Both the position numbers and the translations under genes were made by a program. Below the pieces are notes generated by a model. It saw only the letters and a program-made list of their open reading frames with translations. It did not search any database and was not told the origin of the DNA. Below, piece by piece: positions 53,429-61,508 of a DNA stretch of 64,000 bases (its first letter is position 1; each line of letters starts with the position of its first letter). The stretch comes from Rickettsia typhi (GTDB lineage: Bacteria > Pseudomonadota > Alphaproteobacteria > Rickettsiales > Rickettsiaceae). Location: the NCBI GenBank assembly GCA_945875975.1, contig CAMCMD010000009.1, positions 1-64,000 of the forward strand, written 5' to 3'.

Positions 53429-54103
53429 ATGATAAATCGAGCATTATTTTTAAATTTAATTGTATTATTTAGTTTTTTATCATTTCTAGCTACAGCAGAA
53501 AACATGAGTCAATCTAATTTCTATATTGGTGGTAGCGGTGCTTTCAGTCATTATCCGTCATATAAACCAGTACCAGAGCATGGAACTATGAAACCTATAG
53601 GTATAGATGTAATAAAAAATGGTTACGCCTTTAGCGTTTTGGCTGGTTACAGAGTTAATGAAAATTTTAGAGCGGAAGCTGAAGTAGCTTATAGAAAACA
53701 TGTTTTTGATAAATTTGTGCTTATTCGTGACTTTCCAGCTAGAAATTTTGTTAAAGGACAAGTTAACCCGTTAGGAAAAGCATTTGGCTATGTTCATAGC
53801 TTTAGTTATATGGCTAATATTTATTATGATTATACTAATAGTAGCAATTTTACACCTTTTATAGGATTGGGAGCTGGCTTTGTGAGGTATGAAGAACGTA
53901 ACAAATGTGGTGATGATGTTAGGTATAGCCCGGCTATACAAGTGATGTCAGGTGTTAGTTATTCTGTGACAGAAAAATTAAATTTAGATTTGGGATATCG
54001 TTACTATCACATGAAGGATGTTGCTATTAAAAACAATTGTTTATCTCCAAAGATAAAGTATCGTACCCATGAAGGGCTAATTGGAATAAGGGTTTCTATT
54101 TAG
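53429..54103 (+). CDS. outer membrane beta-barrel protein (OMP_b-brl / surface antigen-like)
   Basis: 224 residues from ATG 53429. Signal peptide at 1-25 (RALFLNLIVLFSFLSFLATA). The mature part has alternating beta strands ending in aromatic residues, as for an eight-stranded barrel: FYIGGSGAFSHYP, AFSVLAGYRVNENFRAEAEV, SYMANIYYDYTNSSNFTPFI and the C-terminal strand LIGIRVSI. Two cysteines in the loops (NKCGDD and NNCLSP) may form a disulfide. Similar small barrels in this order are surface antigens or adhesins. It is a single gene with its own promoter; I do not recognise a precise name. Confidence 0.82.
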   Translation: MINRALFLNLIVLFSFLSFLATAENMSQSNFYIGGSGAFSHYPSYKPVPEHGTMKPIGIDVIKNGYAFSVLAGYRVNENFRAEAEVAYRKHVFDKFVLIRDFPARNFVKGQVNPLGKAFGYVHSFSYMANIYYDYTNSSNFTPFIGLGAGFVRYEERNKCGDDVRYSPAIQVMSGVSYSVTEKLNLDLGYRYYHMKDVAIKNNCLSPKIKYRTHEGLIGIRVSI

Positions 54104-54105
54104 GT

Positions 54106-54864
54106 CTAATACTGACAGATTTCTTCTATTGAGTTGCATAAAAGTTGAAGATCAGAAGGTCGTGATAGGCTGTGGGCGCCATCTTTAATTAATTTTATCA
54201 CTACATTATTGGATTTAATTTTCTCTGCTCCGCGTGTTGAAATGGTATAAGGTACATCAATATCCTGCATTCCATGAATCAAATGCACTGGACAGGTAAT
54301 ATCTATGTTATTGCGATTAAGTAACAAATGTTGCCTTGCATCTTCAATTAAGTTAAGGCTAATTGGGTATTTTTGAGAACAGCCAGGATTCGCTCCGCCA
54401 ATTTCGCAAGTACCATTCTTCTGTAGCTGGGTTTTCTGCTCAAGGTCAATGCCATTCCATATTAATTCTTCAGTAAAGTCAAAAGCTGCTGATATTGTAA
54501 TTATACCAACAATTCTTTTTGGTGCAATCGTTCCAGCTAAAACAGAGATCCATGCTCCAAGGCTTGATCCAACCAAGATTACTGGCCCAGTTGTAAGTTG
54601 ATCAATAACTAATAGCAATCCTTCAAGCCAACTACTGATAGTTTGATCGACGAATTTGCCAGATGAGGCTCCATGCCCATAATTATCGTATCTAATGAAG
54701 TTATAACCCCTCTCTTTGCAATAGTTTTCAACAAATAAGGTTTTATCTCCGTTCATGTTGGACATAAGTCCGTGATGAAATATTAAATAAGGGGCTTCCT
54801 TTTTAGCAACAAAATGGTTATGATAAGCTATTATCTTCTCGTTATTGAAATGTAAAAAATTCAT
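54106..54864 (-). CDS. alpha/beta hydrolase
   Basis: 252 residues. Nucleophile motif VGSSLGAWISVLAGT (G-x-S-x-G), oxyanion region IFHHGLMSNMNGDK, acid in IHGMQDIDVPYTIST and catalytic histidine in DGAHSLSRPSDL. It resembles serine aminopeptidase/acyl esterase-like hydrolases that are common in Rickettsiales with unknown substrates. It is convergent with the outer-membrane gene, separated by two bases, and divergent from the glycosyltransferase. Confidence 0.88.
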   Translation of the reverse strand: MNFLHFNNEKIIAYHNHFVAKKEAPYLIFHHGLMSNMNGDKTLFVENYCKERGYNFIRYDNYGHGASSGKFVDQTISSWLEGLLLVIDQLTTGPVILVGSSLGAWISVLAGTIAPKRIVGIITISAAFDFTEELIWNGIDLEQKTQLQKNGTCEIGGANPGCSQKYPISLNLIEDARQHLLLNRNNIDITCPVHLIHGMQDIDVPYTISTRGAEKIKSNNVVIKLIKDGAHSLSRPSDLQLLCNSIEEICQY

Positions 54865-54890
54865 CGATATATTAGGATCATATTACTTAT

Positions 54891-56039
54891 ATGGGTATAG
54901 AAAAAAAATATCACAAAAAAACTATTTTGCAAGTTGTGCCTGCTCTAGTTTCTGGTGGAGTGGAGCGTGGTACTCTTGAAATAGCAAAAAAAATTATTGA
55001 ATCAGGTAACATTTCAATTGTGATTTCTGCCGGTGGTCCTCTTGTCGACTCACTGGAACAGGATGGTTCTATTCATATAAAAATGAATGTGGCAAGTAAA
55101 AACCCGCTTACTATTTGGAGAAATGCTGGTAAAATTGCCAATATTATGCGCAGTTATAAGGTAGATATTGTCCATGCTAGATCACGAGCTCCGGCTTGGA
55201 GCTGTTATTTTGCTGCGAAGGCTACAGGTGTGAAACTTATTACTACTTTTCATGGCATTTATAATTTCAAAAATAGCATAAAAAAACACTACAATAGTGT
55301 AATGACCCAAGGGATTAAAGTAATAGCTGTCTCAAACTTTGTTAAAAACCACATTGTTGAAAATTATAAAATAGATAAAGATAAAATTCAGGTTATTTAC
55401 CGTGGTGTAAATCATGAGGAATTTACACGGGAAAAACTTTCTGACGAACTGCTGAACAAGTTCAGAGGAAAATACAATATACCAACAAACATGCCTGTGT
55501 TACTACTTCCTTCTAGAATGACAAGGTGGAAAGGGCATCTTGTTTTAATAGATGCGCTAGAAAAAATTAAACATCTGAATTTTTATTGTATTATAGCTGG
55601 TGATTTGGCCAAGCACCCTGGTTTTGTAAGTGAAATCCAAGAAAAAATCCAAGAATATAAGATACAAAATCGTGTACAGTTATTTGGTAATGAACCAAAT
55701 ATGATTGGTTTATACGGTATTGCAGATATAGTACTCTCTACTTCTATTGAGCCAGAGGCGTTTGGCAGAACTATAATAGAAGCCCAGTCTATGGAGAAAT
55801 TGGTTATAGCAACAAATATTGGTGGCGCTTGTGAGACTATCCAAGATGGAGTGACTGGTTTTCATGTTAAAGCTGGAGATAGTGATGATTTAGCTAAAAA
55901 AATTGAACATTGCCTAGCAATAATTGGTTCAAATCAAGCAAAAAAAGTTACTTCTAATGCACGCAAAATGGTTGCAACGAATTTTTCGCTGGAGCGCATG
56001 CTTAAAAATACATTATCAATATATAACGAAATAGATTAG
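54891..56039 (+). CDS. glycosyltransferase family 4
   Basis: 382 residues, GT-B fold. The N-terminus VVPALVSGGVERGTLEIAKK, VHARSRAPAWSCYFAAKATG, and the C-terminal GT4 motif SIEPEAFGRTIIEAQSMEKL (E-x7-E) with DGVTGFHVKAGDSDDLA are clear. The enzyme transfers an NDP-sugar, likely to a lipopolysaccharide core or O-antigen part in the cytoplasmic face of the inner membrane. lpxC at the right edge supports the presence of LPS. A tRNA-Leu gene follows. Confidence 0.9.
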   Translation: MGIEKKYHKKTILQVVPALVSGGVERGTLEIAKKIIESGNISIVISAGGPLVDSLEQDGSIHIKMNVASKNPLTIWRNAGKIANIMRSYKVDIVHARSRAPAWSCYFAAKATGVKLITTFHGIYNFKNSIKKHYNSVMTQGIKVIAVSNFVKNHIVENYKIDKDKIQVIYRGVNHEEFTREKLSDELLNKFRGKYNIPTNMPVLLLPSRMTRWKGHLVLIDALEKIKHLNFYCIIAGDLAKHPGFVSEIQEKIQEYKIQNRVQLFGNEPNMIGLYGIADIVLSTSIEPEAFGRTIIEAQSMEKLVIATNIGGACETIQDGVTGFHVKAGDSDDLAKKIEHCLAIIGSNQAKKVTSNARKMVATNFSLERMLKNTLSIYNEID

Positions 56040-56252
56040 ATATTACCTAATCTATTGACCTTAAAGCCTTGCACCTAACTTATAGGGGAACTGTTCATTA
56101 TAGGGGGAATACATCAAGCTTCGTGCATAAAGGTGAACTTTATGAGACACCACAACAGCAATTATCTTCAATAGAGCACATATAAGTTTGACGTAAAAAC
56201 CTTGGATATTAATTGACATAATGTAAATTATTGGGTAAAAATTGGTCGTTAA

Positions 56253-56337
56253 GCCTCTGTGGTGGAATGGTAGACACGACAGATTCAAAATCTGTTGCTC
56301 TTTGGGTGTGCCGGTTCGAGTCCGGCCAGAGGTACCA
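56253..56337 (+). tRNA. tRNA-Leu(CAA)
   Basis: Plus strand. Acceptor GCCTCTG (56253-56259) and CAGAGGT (56327-56333), anticodon stem ACAGA/TCTGT with loop TTCAAAA (anticodon CAA), long variable arm, T arm CCGGTTCGAGTCCGG and CCA encoded at 56335-56337. Confidence 0.95.
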
Positions 56338-56491
56338 CATATATAGTAAAACCCATCAAGTTCAGGATAACCACTTTACGATTAGGAGTTATTTTTCTGT
56401 ATAGATCCTCTCCATTGCTTGCGTGTCATGATATTTTTTTGCCTTTAATTTGCCTAATTTTTAGAAAATATATTTGTTGTTACAAATCAAG

Positions 56492-57421
56492 CTATATTTC
56501 TTTACGTTCGAGAGGATGAAATTCTTTCAAGGTCTTCTTCAAATGATTTGTCTGAACATGAGTATATATCTGAGTTGTGCTTATATCAGAGTGACCAAGC
56601 AATTCTTGGATTACTCGTAAATCTGCTCCACCTTCGAGCAAATGACTGGCAAAGCTATGCCTGAGAATGTGTGGGGATATATCCGTTGGATCTAACCCAG
56701 ACAGAGCAGCTGCTTTTTTCAGAAGTTGGGCAAAATTCTGCCTAGTCATATGACCAGAACCAGAATTACTCGAGAAGAAGAAAGTTTTTGCTTTTAATGA
56801 TTTGCCAAGGCAGAATTTTTCTCTTATTTTCAAATAATCTTCAATTGAAGATTTAGCTTTGTCATTAATTACAACAATTCTTTCTTTTCCTCCTTTTCCT
56901 TTTACAACGAATGATTTCCTGACTTGTAACGTGTCGCCACCGCTTACTATGTCTATTAATTTCAGTGATACTAGTTCGCTCACTCTAAGGCCACTTGCAT
57001 AAATAAGATGCATCATGGCTCTGAGGCGTACCTCCTCTATTGACTCAGTTTTATTATGAAAATTAAGCAAAGTTCTGATTTGTTCTACAGATATTATGCT
57101 GGGAAGTTTATTTTGGTATTTTGGTAAATCTACGATTAGCACTGGATTATATTCAGTATAATGTTCACTAATTAGAAAATTGTAGTAATTCTTTAATGTG
57201 GATATTTTGCGATTGATTGAGCGAGGTGAAATTCCATTATTACTTAATAATTTTATGTATTGTTCAACTTCGCTTGAAGTAATTACTAGTTCTTTTATTT
57301 TTAACTTTTGTAAGAAAACTCTAAAATCTAGCAGATCATGTTTGTAACTTATGAGCGTATTTTCAGCGATCCCCCTTTCGGCGAGAGCCATTTCTAAGAA
57401 TTGTTCGATATATTGCATCAT
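56492..57421 (-). CDS. xerD: tyrosine recombinase XerD
   Basis: 309 residues. N-terminal SAM-like core-binding domain ([20 protein letters not shown]) and a catalytic domain with all residues: R in [14 protein letters not shown] in [26 protein letters not shown] (H-x-x-R), [13 protein letters not shown] with H and the tyrosine nucleophile. The end LKEFHPL fits XerD better than XerC. It resolves chromosome dimers at dif with XerC. Starts at ATG 57421 or 57418. It lies next to tRNA-Cys and the third copy of the repeat motif. Confidence 0.88.
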   Translation of the reverse strand: MMQYIEQFLEMALAERGIAENTLISYKHDLLDFRVFLQKLKIKELVITSSEVEQYIKLLSNNGISPRSINRKISTLKNYYNFLISEHYTEYNPVLIVDLPKYQNKLPSIISVEQIRTLLNFHNKTESIEEVRLRAMMHLIYASGLRVSELVSLKLIDIVSGGDTLQVRKSFVVKGKGGKERIVVINDKAKSSIEDYLKIREKFCLGKSLKAKTFFFSSNSGSGHMTRQNFAQLLKKAAALSGLDPTDISPHILRHSFASHLLEGGADLRVIQELLGHSDISTTQIYTHVQTNHLKKTLKEFHPLERKEI

Positions 57422-57425
57422 TAGT

Positions 57426-57443
57426 AATTCATCTGAATTAACT
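57426..57443. repeat. 18-base segment shared with palindromic element copy 1
   Basis: AATTCATCTGAATTAACT occurs here and at 24294-24311 with no mismatch. It sits five bases upstream of the xerD start codon and is probably the remaining end of a degraded copy of the palindromic element. Confidence 0.6.
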
Positions 57444-57473
57444 TAAAACATGAGTATATGCGTAGGAAAAAAG

Positions 57474-57547
57474 TGGAGGCCAGAGCCGGAATCGAACCGG
57501 CGATAGAGGATTTGCAGTCCACGGCATTACCATTTTGCTACCTGGCC
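57474..57547 (-). tRNA. tRNA-Cys(GCA)
   Basis: Minus strand. Acceptor GGCCAGG/CTCTGGCC region, anticodon loop CTGCAAA (anticodon GCA), T arm GCCGGTTCGATTCCGGC, CCA encoded at 57474-57476. The anticodon stem GTGGA/TCCTC contains one T-T mismatch, a small oddity. Confidence 0.93.
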
Positions 57548-57619
57548 AAACTGGTATTATAGAGGTTGTAGTCAAATTTTATTAAAAAAGCAATAAGAAA
57601 TTGATGTTATAACGACCTA

Positions 57620-57880
57620 TCAGGCAGCTCTATTGAAATATTGAATTTCCTTATAACCCAATTTTCTGGCATTAACAAAAGCTGAGTAATCATCATAAGC
57701 ATTAACAATCACTCCACTTATTTTATCTGGAAACTCTTGTCGCAGAGTTTTAAAAATATAGTCAATTACTCGCATGCCGTAATATCTAGTACTTCCCTGG
57801 GGATTAGTAAGCACAATTTTTATTGTAGCTGTTGATAAAAATTTTCGGGCTTTTTCTAGGTTTTCTACTTCGTATAACAT
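57620..57880 (-). CDS. hypothetical 86-residue protein paired with the UmuD-like gene
   Basis: 86 residues, with no membrane segment or known motif that I recognise. The sequence has alternating strands and helices (KARKFLSTATIKIVLTNPQG, RYYGMRVIDYIFKTLRQEFP, ISGVIVNAYDDYSAFVNARK), suggesting a compact alpha/beta fold. It begins seven bases after the UmuD-like gene on the same strand, at the place where umuC would usually stand, so the two are probably one operon. It ends about 70 bases before the tRNA-Cys gene. Function unknown. Confidence 0.65.
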   Translation of the reverse strand: MLYEVENLEKARKFLSTATIKIVLTNPQGSTRYYGMRVIDYIFKTLRQEFPDKISGVIVNAYDDYSAFVNARKLGYKEIQYFNRAA

Positions 57881-57887
57881 AAATTCC

Positions 57888-58403
57888 TCACAAACTTCTT
57901 AAGATATTAGTTACAACTCCCCAAATATGCACTTCTGAATTCTCTAAAATTGGTATTGGATCAAAATTGGGATTTTCTGGAAGTAAGTAAGGCTTTTTGT
58001 CGATATAACCCAGGCGTTTTACAGTTAGCATACCATCAAGGGCAGCAACAACAATTTTTCCTTCAATTGGCGTGATACTGCTATCGACAAGCAATTTATC
58101 TCCTTCATAAATCCCAGCATCGATCATGGACAGTCCAGTTACTTTGACACAGAAAGTAGTTTGTGGATTTTTTATAAGTAAGCTATTCATATCGAGCATT
58201 TCATCAATATGATCTTCTGCTACTGAAGGGGATCCAGCTTCTACCATCGAGCTAAAAAAAGGAATTTTATACCCTCCATGCAAGGAGTAATCTTGTATAT
58301 CTTCAACTAAATAATCGGGAACTCGAATTGCTTTTGTTGAGGTTCCATACCTACCTTGACCTTTTGGCCTACCAGCACCAGCTCTTTGCCCGCCATGATT
58401 CAT
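57888..58403 (-). CDS. UmuD-like self-cleaving S24 peptidase/regulator
   Basis: 171 residues from ATG 58403 (GGAGTAAA upstream). The N-terminal motif GGQRAGAGRPKGQGRYG is the GAGRPKG-type DNA- or RNA-binding hook typical of some UmuD and phage proteins; the cleavage site is Ala56-Gly57 in MVEAGSPS; the catalytic serine is Ser92 in VTGLSMIDAGI and the lysine Lys129 in TVKRLGY. Thus all parts of a LexA/UmuD autoprotease are present. UmuD proteins act with UmuC in error-prone synthesis, but no umuC is adjacent; the 86-residue unknown gene takes its place. An antirepressor/repressor role is possible too. I see no clear SOS box. Confidence 0.88.
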   Translation of the reverse strand: MNHGGQRAGAGRPKGQGRYGTSTKAIRVPDYLVEDIQDYSLHGGYKIPFFSSMVEAGSPSVAEDHIDEMLDMNSLLIKNPQTTFCVKVTGLSMIDAGIYEGDKLLVDSSITPIEGKIVVAALDGMLTVKRLGYIDKKPYLLPENPNFDPIPILENSEVHIWGVVTNILRSL

Positions 58404-58497
58404 AATTTTACTCCTAAAAAAGATTTTACTTGAAAACCGTACATTTATTGTATAGCATAAATTTAGATGTAATGCCAAATAAAAAAATAGGTTTATT

Positions 58498-58731
58498 ATG
58501 ATAATATCGAAAAGTTTGTGGACATACAAAGAGCTATCAGAAAACTGGAGTTTGAAAAGAGCTCAAAAATTAGTAAATTACTCGTCTGTTAATAAATCTA
58601 AGAATAAATTGACTTTGATATGTCATGCCTTAAGTAAATACAAAGCGATACTATCTTTGGCATTTTTGCTAATATTCCAATTTTCATTGTATGATTATAA
58701 TTATACTGAGTATATTAATCTAAGTTTTTAG
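58498..58731 (+). CDS. possible small membrane protein
   Basis: 77 codons with a basic N-terminal half (SLKRAQKLVNYSSVNKSKNK) and one hydrophobic segment at about 50-63 (ILSLAFLLIFQFSL). No domain is recognised. It starts 95 bases upstream of the UmuD-like gene on the opposite strand and has no clear ribosome binding site; it may be non-coding. Confidence 0.25.
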   Translation: MIISKSLWTYKELSENWSLKRAQKLVNYSSVNKSKNKLTLICHALSKYKAILSLAFLLIFQFSLYDYNYTEYINLSF

Positions 58732-58755
58732 TGCTTAATCAAAGTCGGAGAAAAA

Positions 58756-60126
58756 TTAAACCAAGAAGAAATATGCTAGTCCCAAGAAGCTAAAAAAACC
58801 TATGGCATCAGTACAAGCAGTTAGAAAAACTCCTGAAGCCGTGGCGGGATCGATATCAAAATGATTAAGTATTATTGGAATACAAGAACCTAAAAAACCA
58901 GCGATGGTAAAATTTATTACTACTGCGCTAGCAAAAACTAGACTCAATTTTATTTCAGCAAATAATAAGTAAGTAAGAACAATTCCAATAACTGCCAGCA
59001 ACAAACCATTCAGAGCGCAAACATAAATTTCTTTTGTGATTACTCTTCTAGTGCTGGCGCTAGTAATTTCTCTATTTGCAAGTGCTCGCACAGTTACAGT
59101 CATAACCTGGGTGCCAGCATTTCCGCCCATAGAGGCAACGATAGGCATAATTGTAGCTAATGTGATTAACTTGGCGATAGTATCGCTGAACTGATTAATT
59201 ACAAGTGAAGTAAGGCATGCTGTAATAAGATTGACGAATAACCATGGAAACCTGCTCTTGGTTGTGGTGTATAAGTTATAGAAAATATCGCTGTTATTAA
59301 CACCTCCAAGGTGCAGAAACTCACTTTCTGCTTGCTCTTCAACGATATAAATCATGTTGTCGATTGAGATGCTGCCTACAAGTTTTCCCTGCTTTGTTGT
59401 TACTGGAACGATAGTTAGGGCGTATTGCTTAAATATAAAAGCTAATTCGTCAAGGTCAGTGCTAGTATCAGCTGCCATAAATTCATAGTTCATCAAATCA
59501 ACTAGAGGAACATTCCTAGAGGTTTTTAACAACGTGCATAGCAGTATAGTTCCCACGGGTTTGAATCTACTATCAACAACTATTGCCGCATGAAAGTCGG
59601 CACTAATATTACTTCTTCTAATATAATCAATAGCTTGGCCAGCAGTCCAGTGCTGTCTTAGTGAAACAAAGTCTTTCTCTAGAGCTCGGCCAGCAGTATT
59701 TTCTGGATACCGAAACCCTTCTATGATTTGTTGGCGTTTCTCATTTTGAAGTTTGGCAATCAATAATTCTTTTAATTCGGTATCAAGAGCTTCTATCACT
59801 TCAATAGAATCTTCAATATCCAGTTCATCAATTAATCTAGCACTTACATCTAGGCCTAGAGCTTCAATTGCTGGCTGTTTGTTACCATCGCTCAACCAAA
59901 CAAGTACTTCTGAGTTAAGCATGCTGGCAATGGCTGGGAAAATAATGTGATAATATTTGCGATTAATGTTATCTAAAAAGTCTGCTAAATCCGCATAGTG
60001 TAGTTCAAGAAGCAGCAGAGCTGCTTTTTCTACATTATCGTTAGTGACTAGATCATTAATATACTCAAACTGCTGGGCGAGTTTATCTTGATGATCAGGT
60101 GATATAGTGTTGAGCTCATCTTGCAT
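58756..60126 (-). CDS. mgtE: magnesium transporter MgtE
   Basis: 456 residues. N domain (about 15-130; LDVSARLIDELDIEDSIEVI), CBS pair (GTILLCTLLKTSRNVPLVDL; LTIVPVTTKQGKLVGSISID), a plug helix and five membrane segments with the pore motif PIVASMGGNAGTQVMTVTVR and ATASGVFLTACTDAIGFFSF. It is a Mg2+-gated Mg2+ channel of the inner membrane. Single gene. Confidence 0.96.
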   Translation of the reverse strand: MQDELNTISPDHQDKLAQQFEYINDLVTNDNVEKAALLLLELHYADLADFLDNINRKYYHIIFPAIASMLNSEVLVWLSDGNKQPAIEALGLDVSARLIDELDIEDSIEVIEALDTELKELLIAKLQNEKRQQIIEGFRYPENTAGRALEKDFVSLRQHWTAGQAIDYIRRSNISADFHAAIVVDSRFKPVGTILLCTLLKTSRNVPLVDLMNYEFMAADTSTDLDELAFIFKQYALTIVPVTTKQGKLVGSISIDNMIYIVEEQAESEFLHLGGVNNSDIFYNLYTTTKSRFPWLFVNLITACLTSLVINQFSDTIAKLITLATIMPIVASMGGNAGTQVMTVTVRALANREITSASTRRVITKEIYVCALNGLLLAVIGIVLTYLLFAEIKLSLVFASAVVINFTIAGFLGSCIPIILNHFDIDPATASGVFLTACTDAIGFFSFLGLAYFFLV

Positions 60127-60297
60127 AATTCCTCAGTCTGTGGATAAGAATTATAGAAATTTTTCTTTTAAGAATTTAGTGATTTTATATTTAATAGCAC
60201 TAAAAATTATTACTCTCTCTTAACTTATATCAATGTTCATATTAGCGAAGCCAAAAATGAGCCCGCGCGCTAACACCAGAGATTTGTATAGTAAAAA

Positions 60298-60382
60298 TGG
60301 TGCGGCCGAGAAGATTTGAACTTCCACTCCTTATCAGAACAGCGACCTCAACGCTGCGCGTCTACCATTTCGCCACGGCCGC
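60298..60382 (-). tRNA. tRNA-Leu(GAG)
   Basis: Minus strand. Acceptor GCGGCCG (5' end at 60382), anticodon stem CAGCG/CGCTG with loop TTGAGGT (anticodon GAG), long variable arm, T arm GGAAGTTCAAATCTTC, CCA encoded at 60298-60300. Confidence 0.95.
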
Positions 60383-60466
60383 TTATGGAAAACCTGTTTC
60401 TGTATAGCAAGTTTTCCAAGTAAAATCAATTACATAATGCAAATTTAGATATGTAAGAAAATATAA

Positions 60467-61063
60467 CTATAATAAATTTTGTGCTTTTACGCCAACTGAT
60501 TTTAACATATTAGCTGTTTCGCAAAGAGGAAGCCCGATAATGTTTGAGAACGAACCGGAAAGATAAGAAACGAATGATTCAGCATAGCCAGTAAGGGTAC
60601 AACCTCCAGCTTTACCAATTCCTTCGTTGGTAGAACAAAAATACTCAATATCCGCGTTTGATAGATATTTAAATTTGACTATTGATTTTACCACTTTTAT
60701 TAATTTTAGAGTTTCAGTAGGAGTTTTTTTGATCACACACACCCCGGTATAAACACTATGACGTCTTTGTGATAAAAGCTTTAAGCTTAGCCTAACGTCT
60801 TCTGCGGTCACTGACTTTCTCATAATACGTCTGCCAACTAGCGGTATAGTATCTGCGCCAATAATAATTCCTTGCTCGATCGTGGCAGCTACAAAAGCTG
60901 CTTTTTCGAAACTTAATCTGCGCGCCAGGAGTCTTGGAAGCTCACCAGGGCGTTCTGATTCATCAATATTAGAAGGAATCACAAAATCAGGTTTTATTCC
61001 AATTTGGCGGAGCAACTGAAGCCTAGCTGGTGATGCTGAGGCCAAAATAATTGGTAAATTCAT
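60467..61063 (-). CDS. maf: Maf-type nucleoside triphosphate pyrophosphatase
   Basis: 198 residues. N-terminal ILASASPARLQLLRQIGI (S-x-S-x-R-x-x-L-L), GIIIGADTIPLVGRRIMRKS (ADT motif), and RRHSVYTGVCVI. It hydrolyses non-canonical nucleotides or dTTP/UTP. It starts eight bases after infA on the same strand, the infA-maf arrangement common in alphaproteobacteria. Confidence 0.95.
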   Translation of the reverse strand: MNLPIILASASPARLQLLRQIGIKPDFVIPSNIDESERPGELPRLLARRLSFEKAAFVAATIEQGIIIGADTIPLVGRRIMRKSVTAEDVRLSLKLLSQRRHSVYTGVCVIKKTPTETLKLIKVVKSIVKFKYLSNADIEYFCSTNEGIGKAGGCTLTGYAESFVSYLSGSFSNIIGLPLCETANMLKSVGVKAQNLL

Positions 61064-61071
61064 ACAAGAGT

Positions 61072-61287
61072 CTAGTATCTAAGAATGACTCTGCCATTAG
61101 TCAGGTCATAAGGAGTCATTTCAACACGAACTTTATCACCAGCAAGAATACGAATACGATTTTTACGCATTCTACCGGAGGTATGAGCAATAAATTGATG
61201 GCCGTTTTCAAGTTTTACCCGAAAATGTGCATTTGGAAGCAATTCTAAAACTTCTCCATCAAACTCAATTAACTCTTCTTTAGCCAT
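61072..61287 (-). CDS. infA: translation initiation factor IF-1
   Basis: 71 residues, the standard S1-fold IF-1: [40 protein letters not shown] and [19 protein letters not shown]. It blocks the A site during initiation. It is followed by maf. Confidence 0.97.
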   Translation of the reverse strand: MAKEELIEFDGEVLELLPNAHFRVKLENGHQFIAHTSGRMRKNRIRILAGDKVRVEMTPYDLTNGRVILRY

Positions 61288-61508
61288 AAAAATTCTAAGT
61301 TGTTAAAATCTGTCGATTGATAATAGCAACTATAGCCAATTATTGCAAGATCAAACTAGGGTTATGTGGATTGTGTTTTTTTAGGGCTTTGTCGCATTAG
61401 TAACCTATCAATCCGCTTTACTATACATATGTTCAGGAAGAGAATTTCTATGATTCTTTTCTGGCCCAAAGCGTCTTGCTATGAAAAATCTGTAATTGAC
61501 ATGATTTT

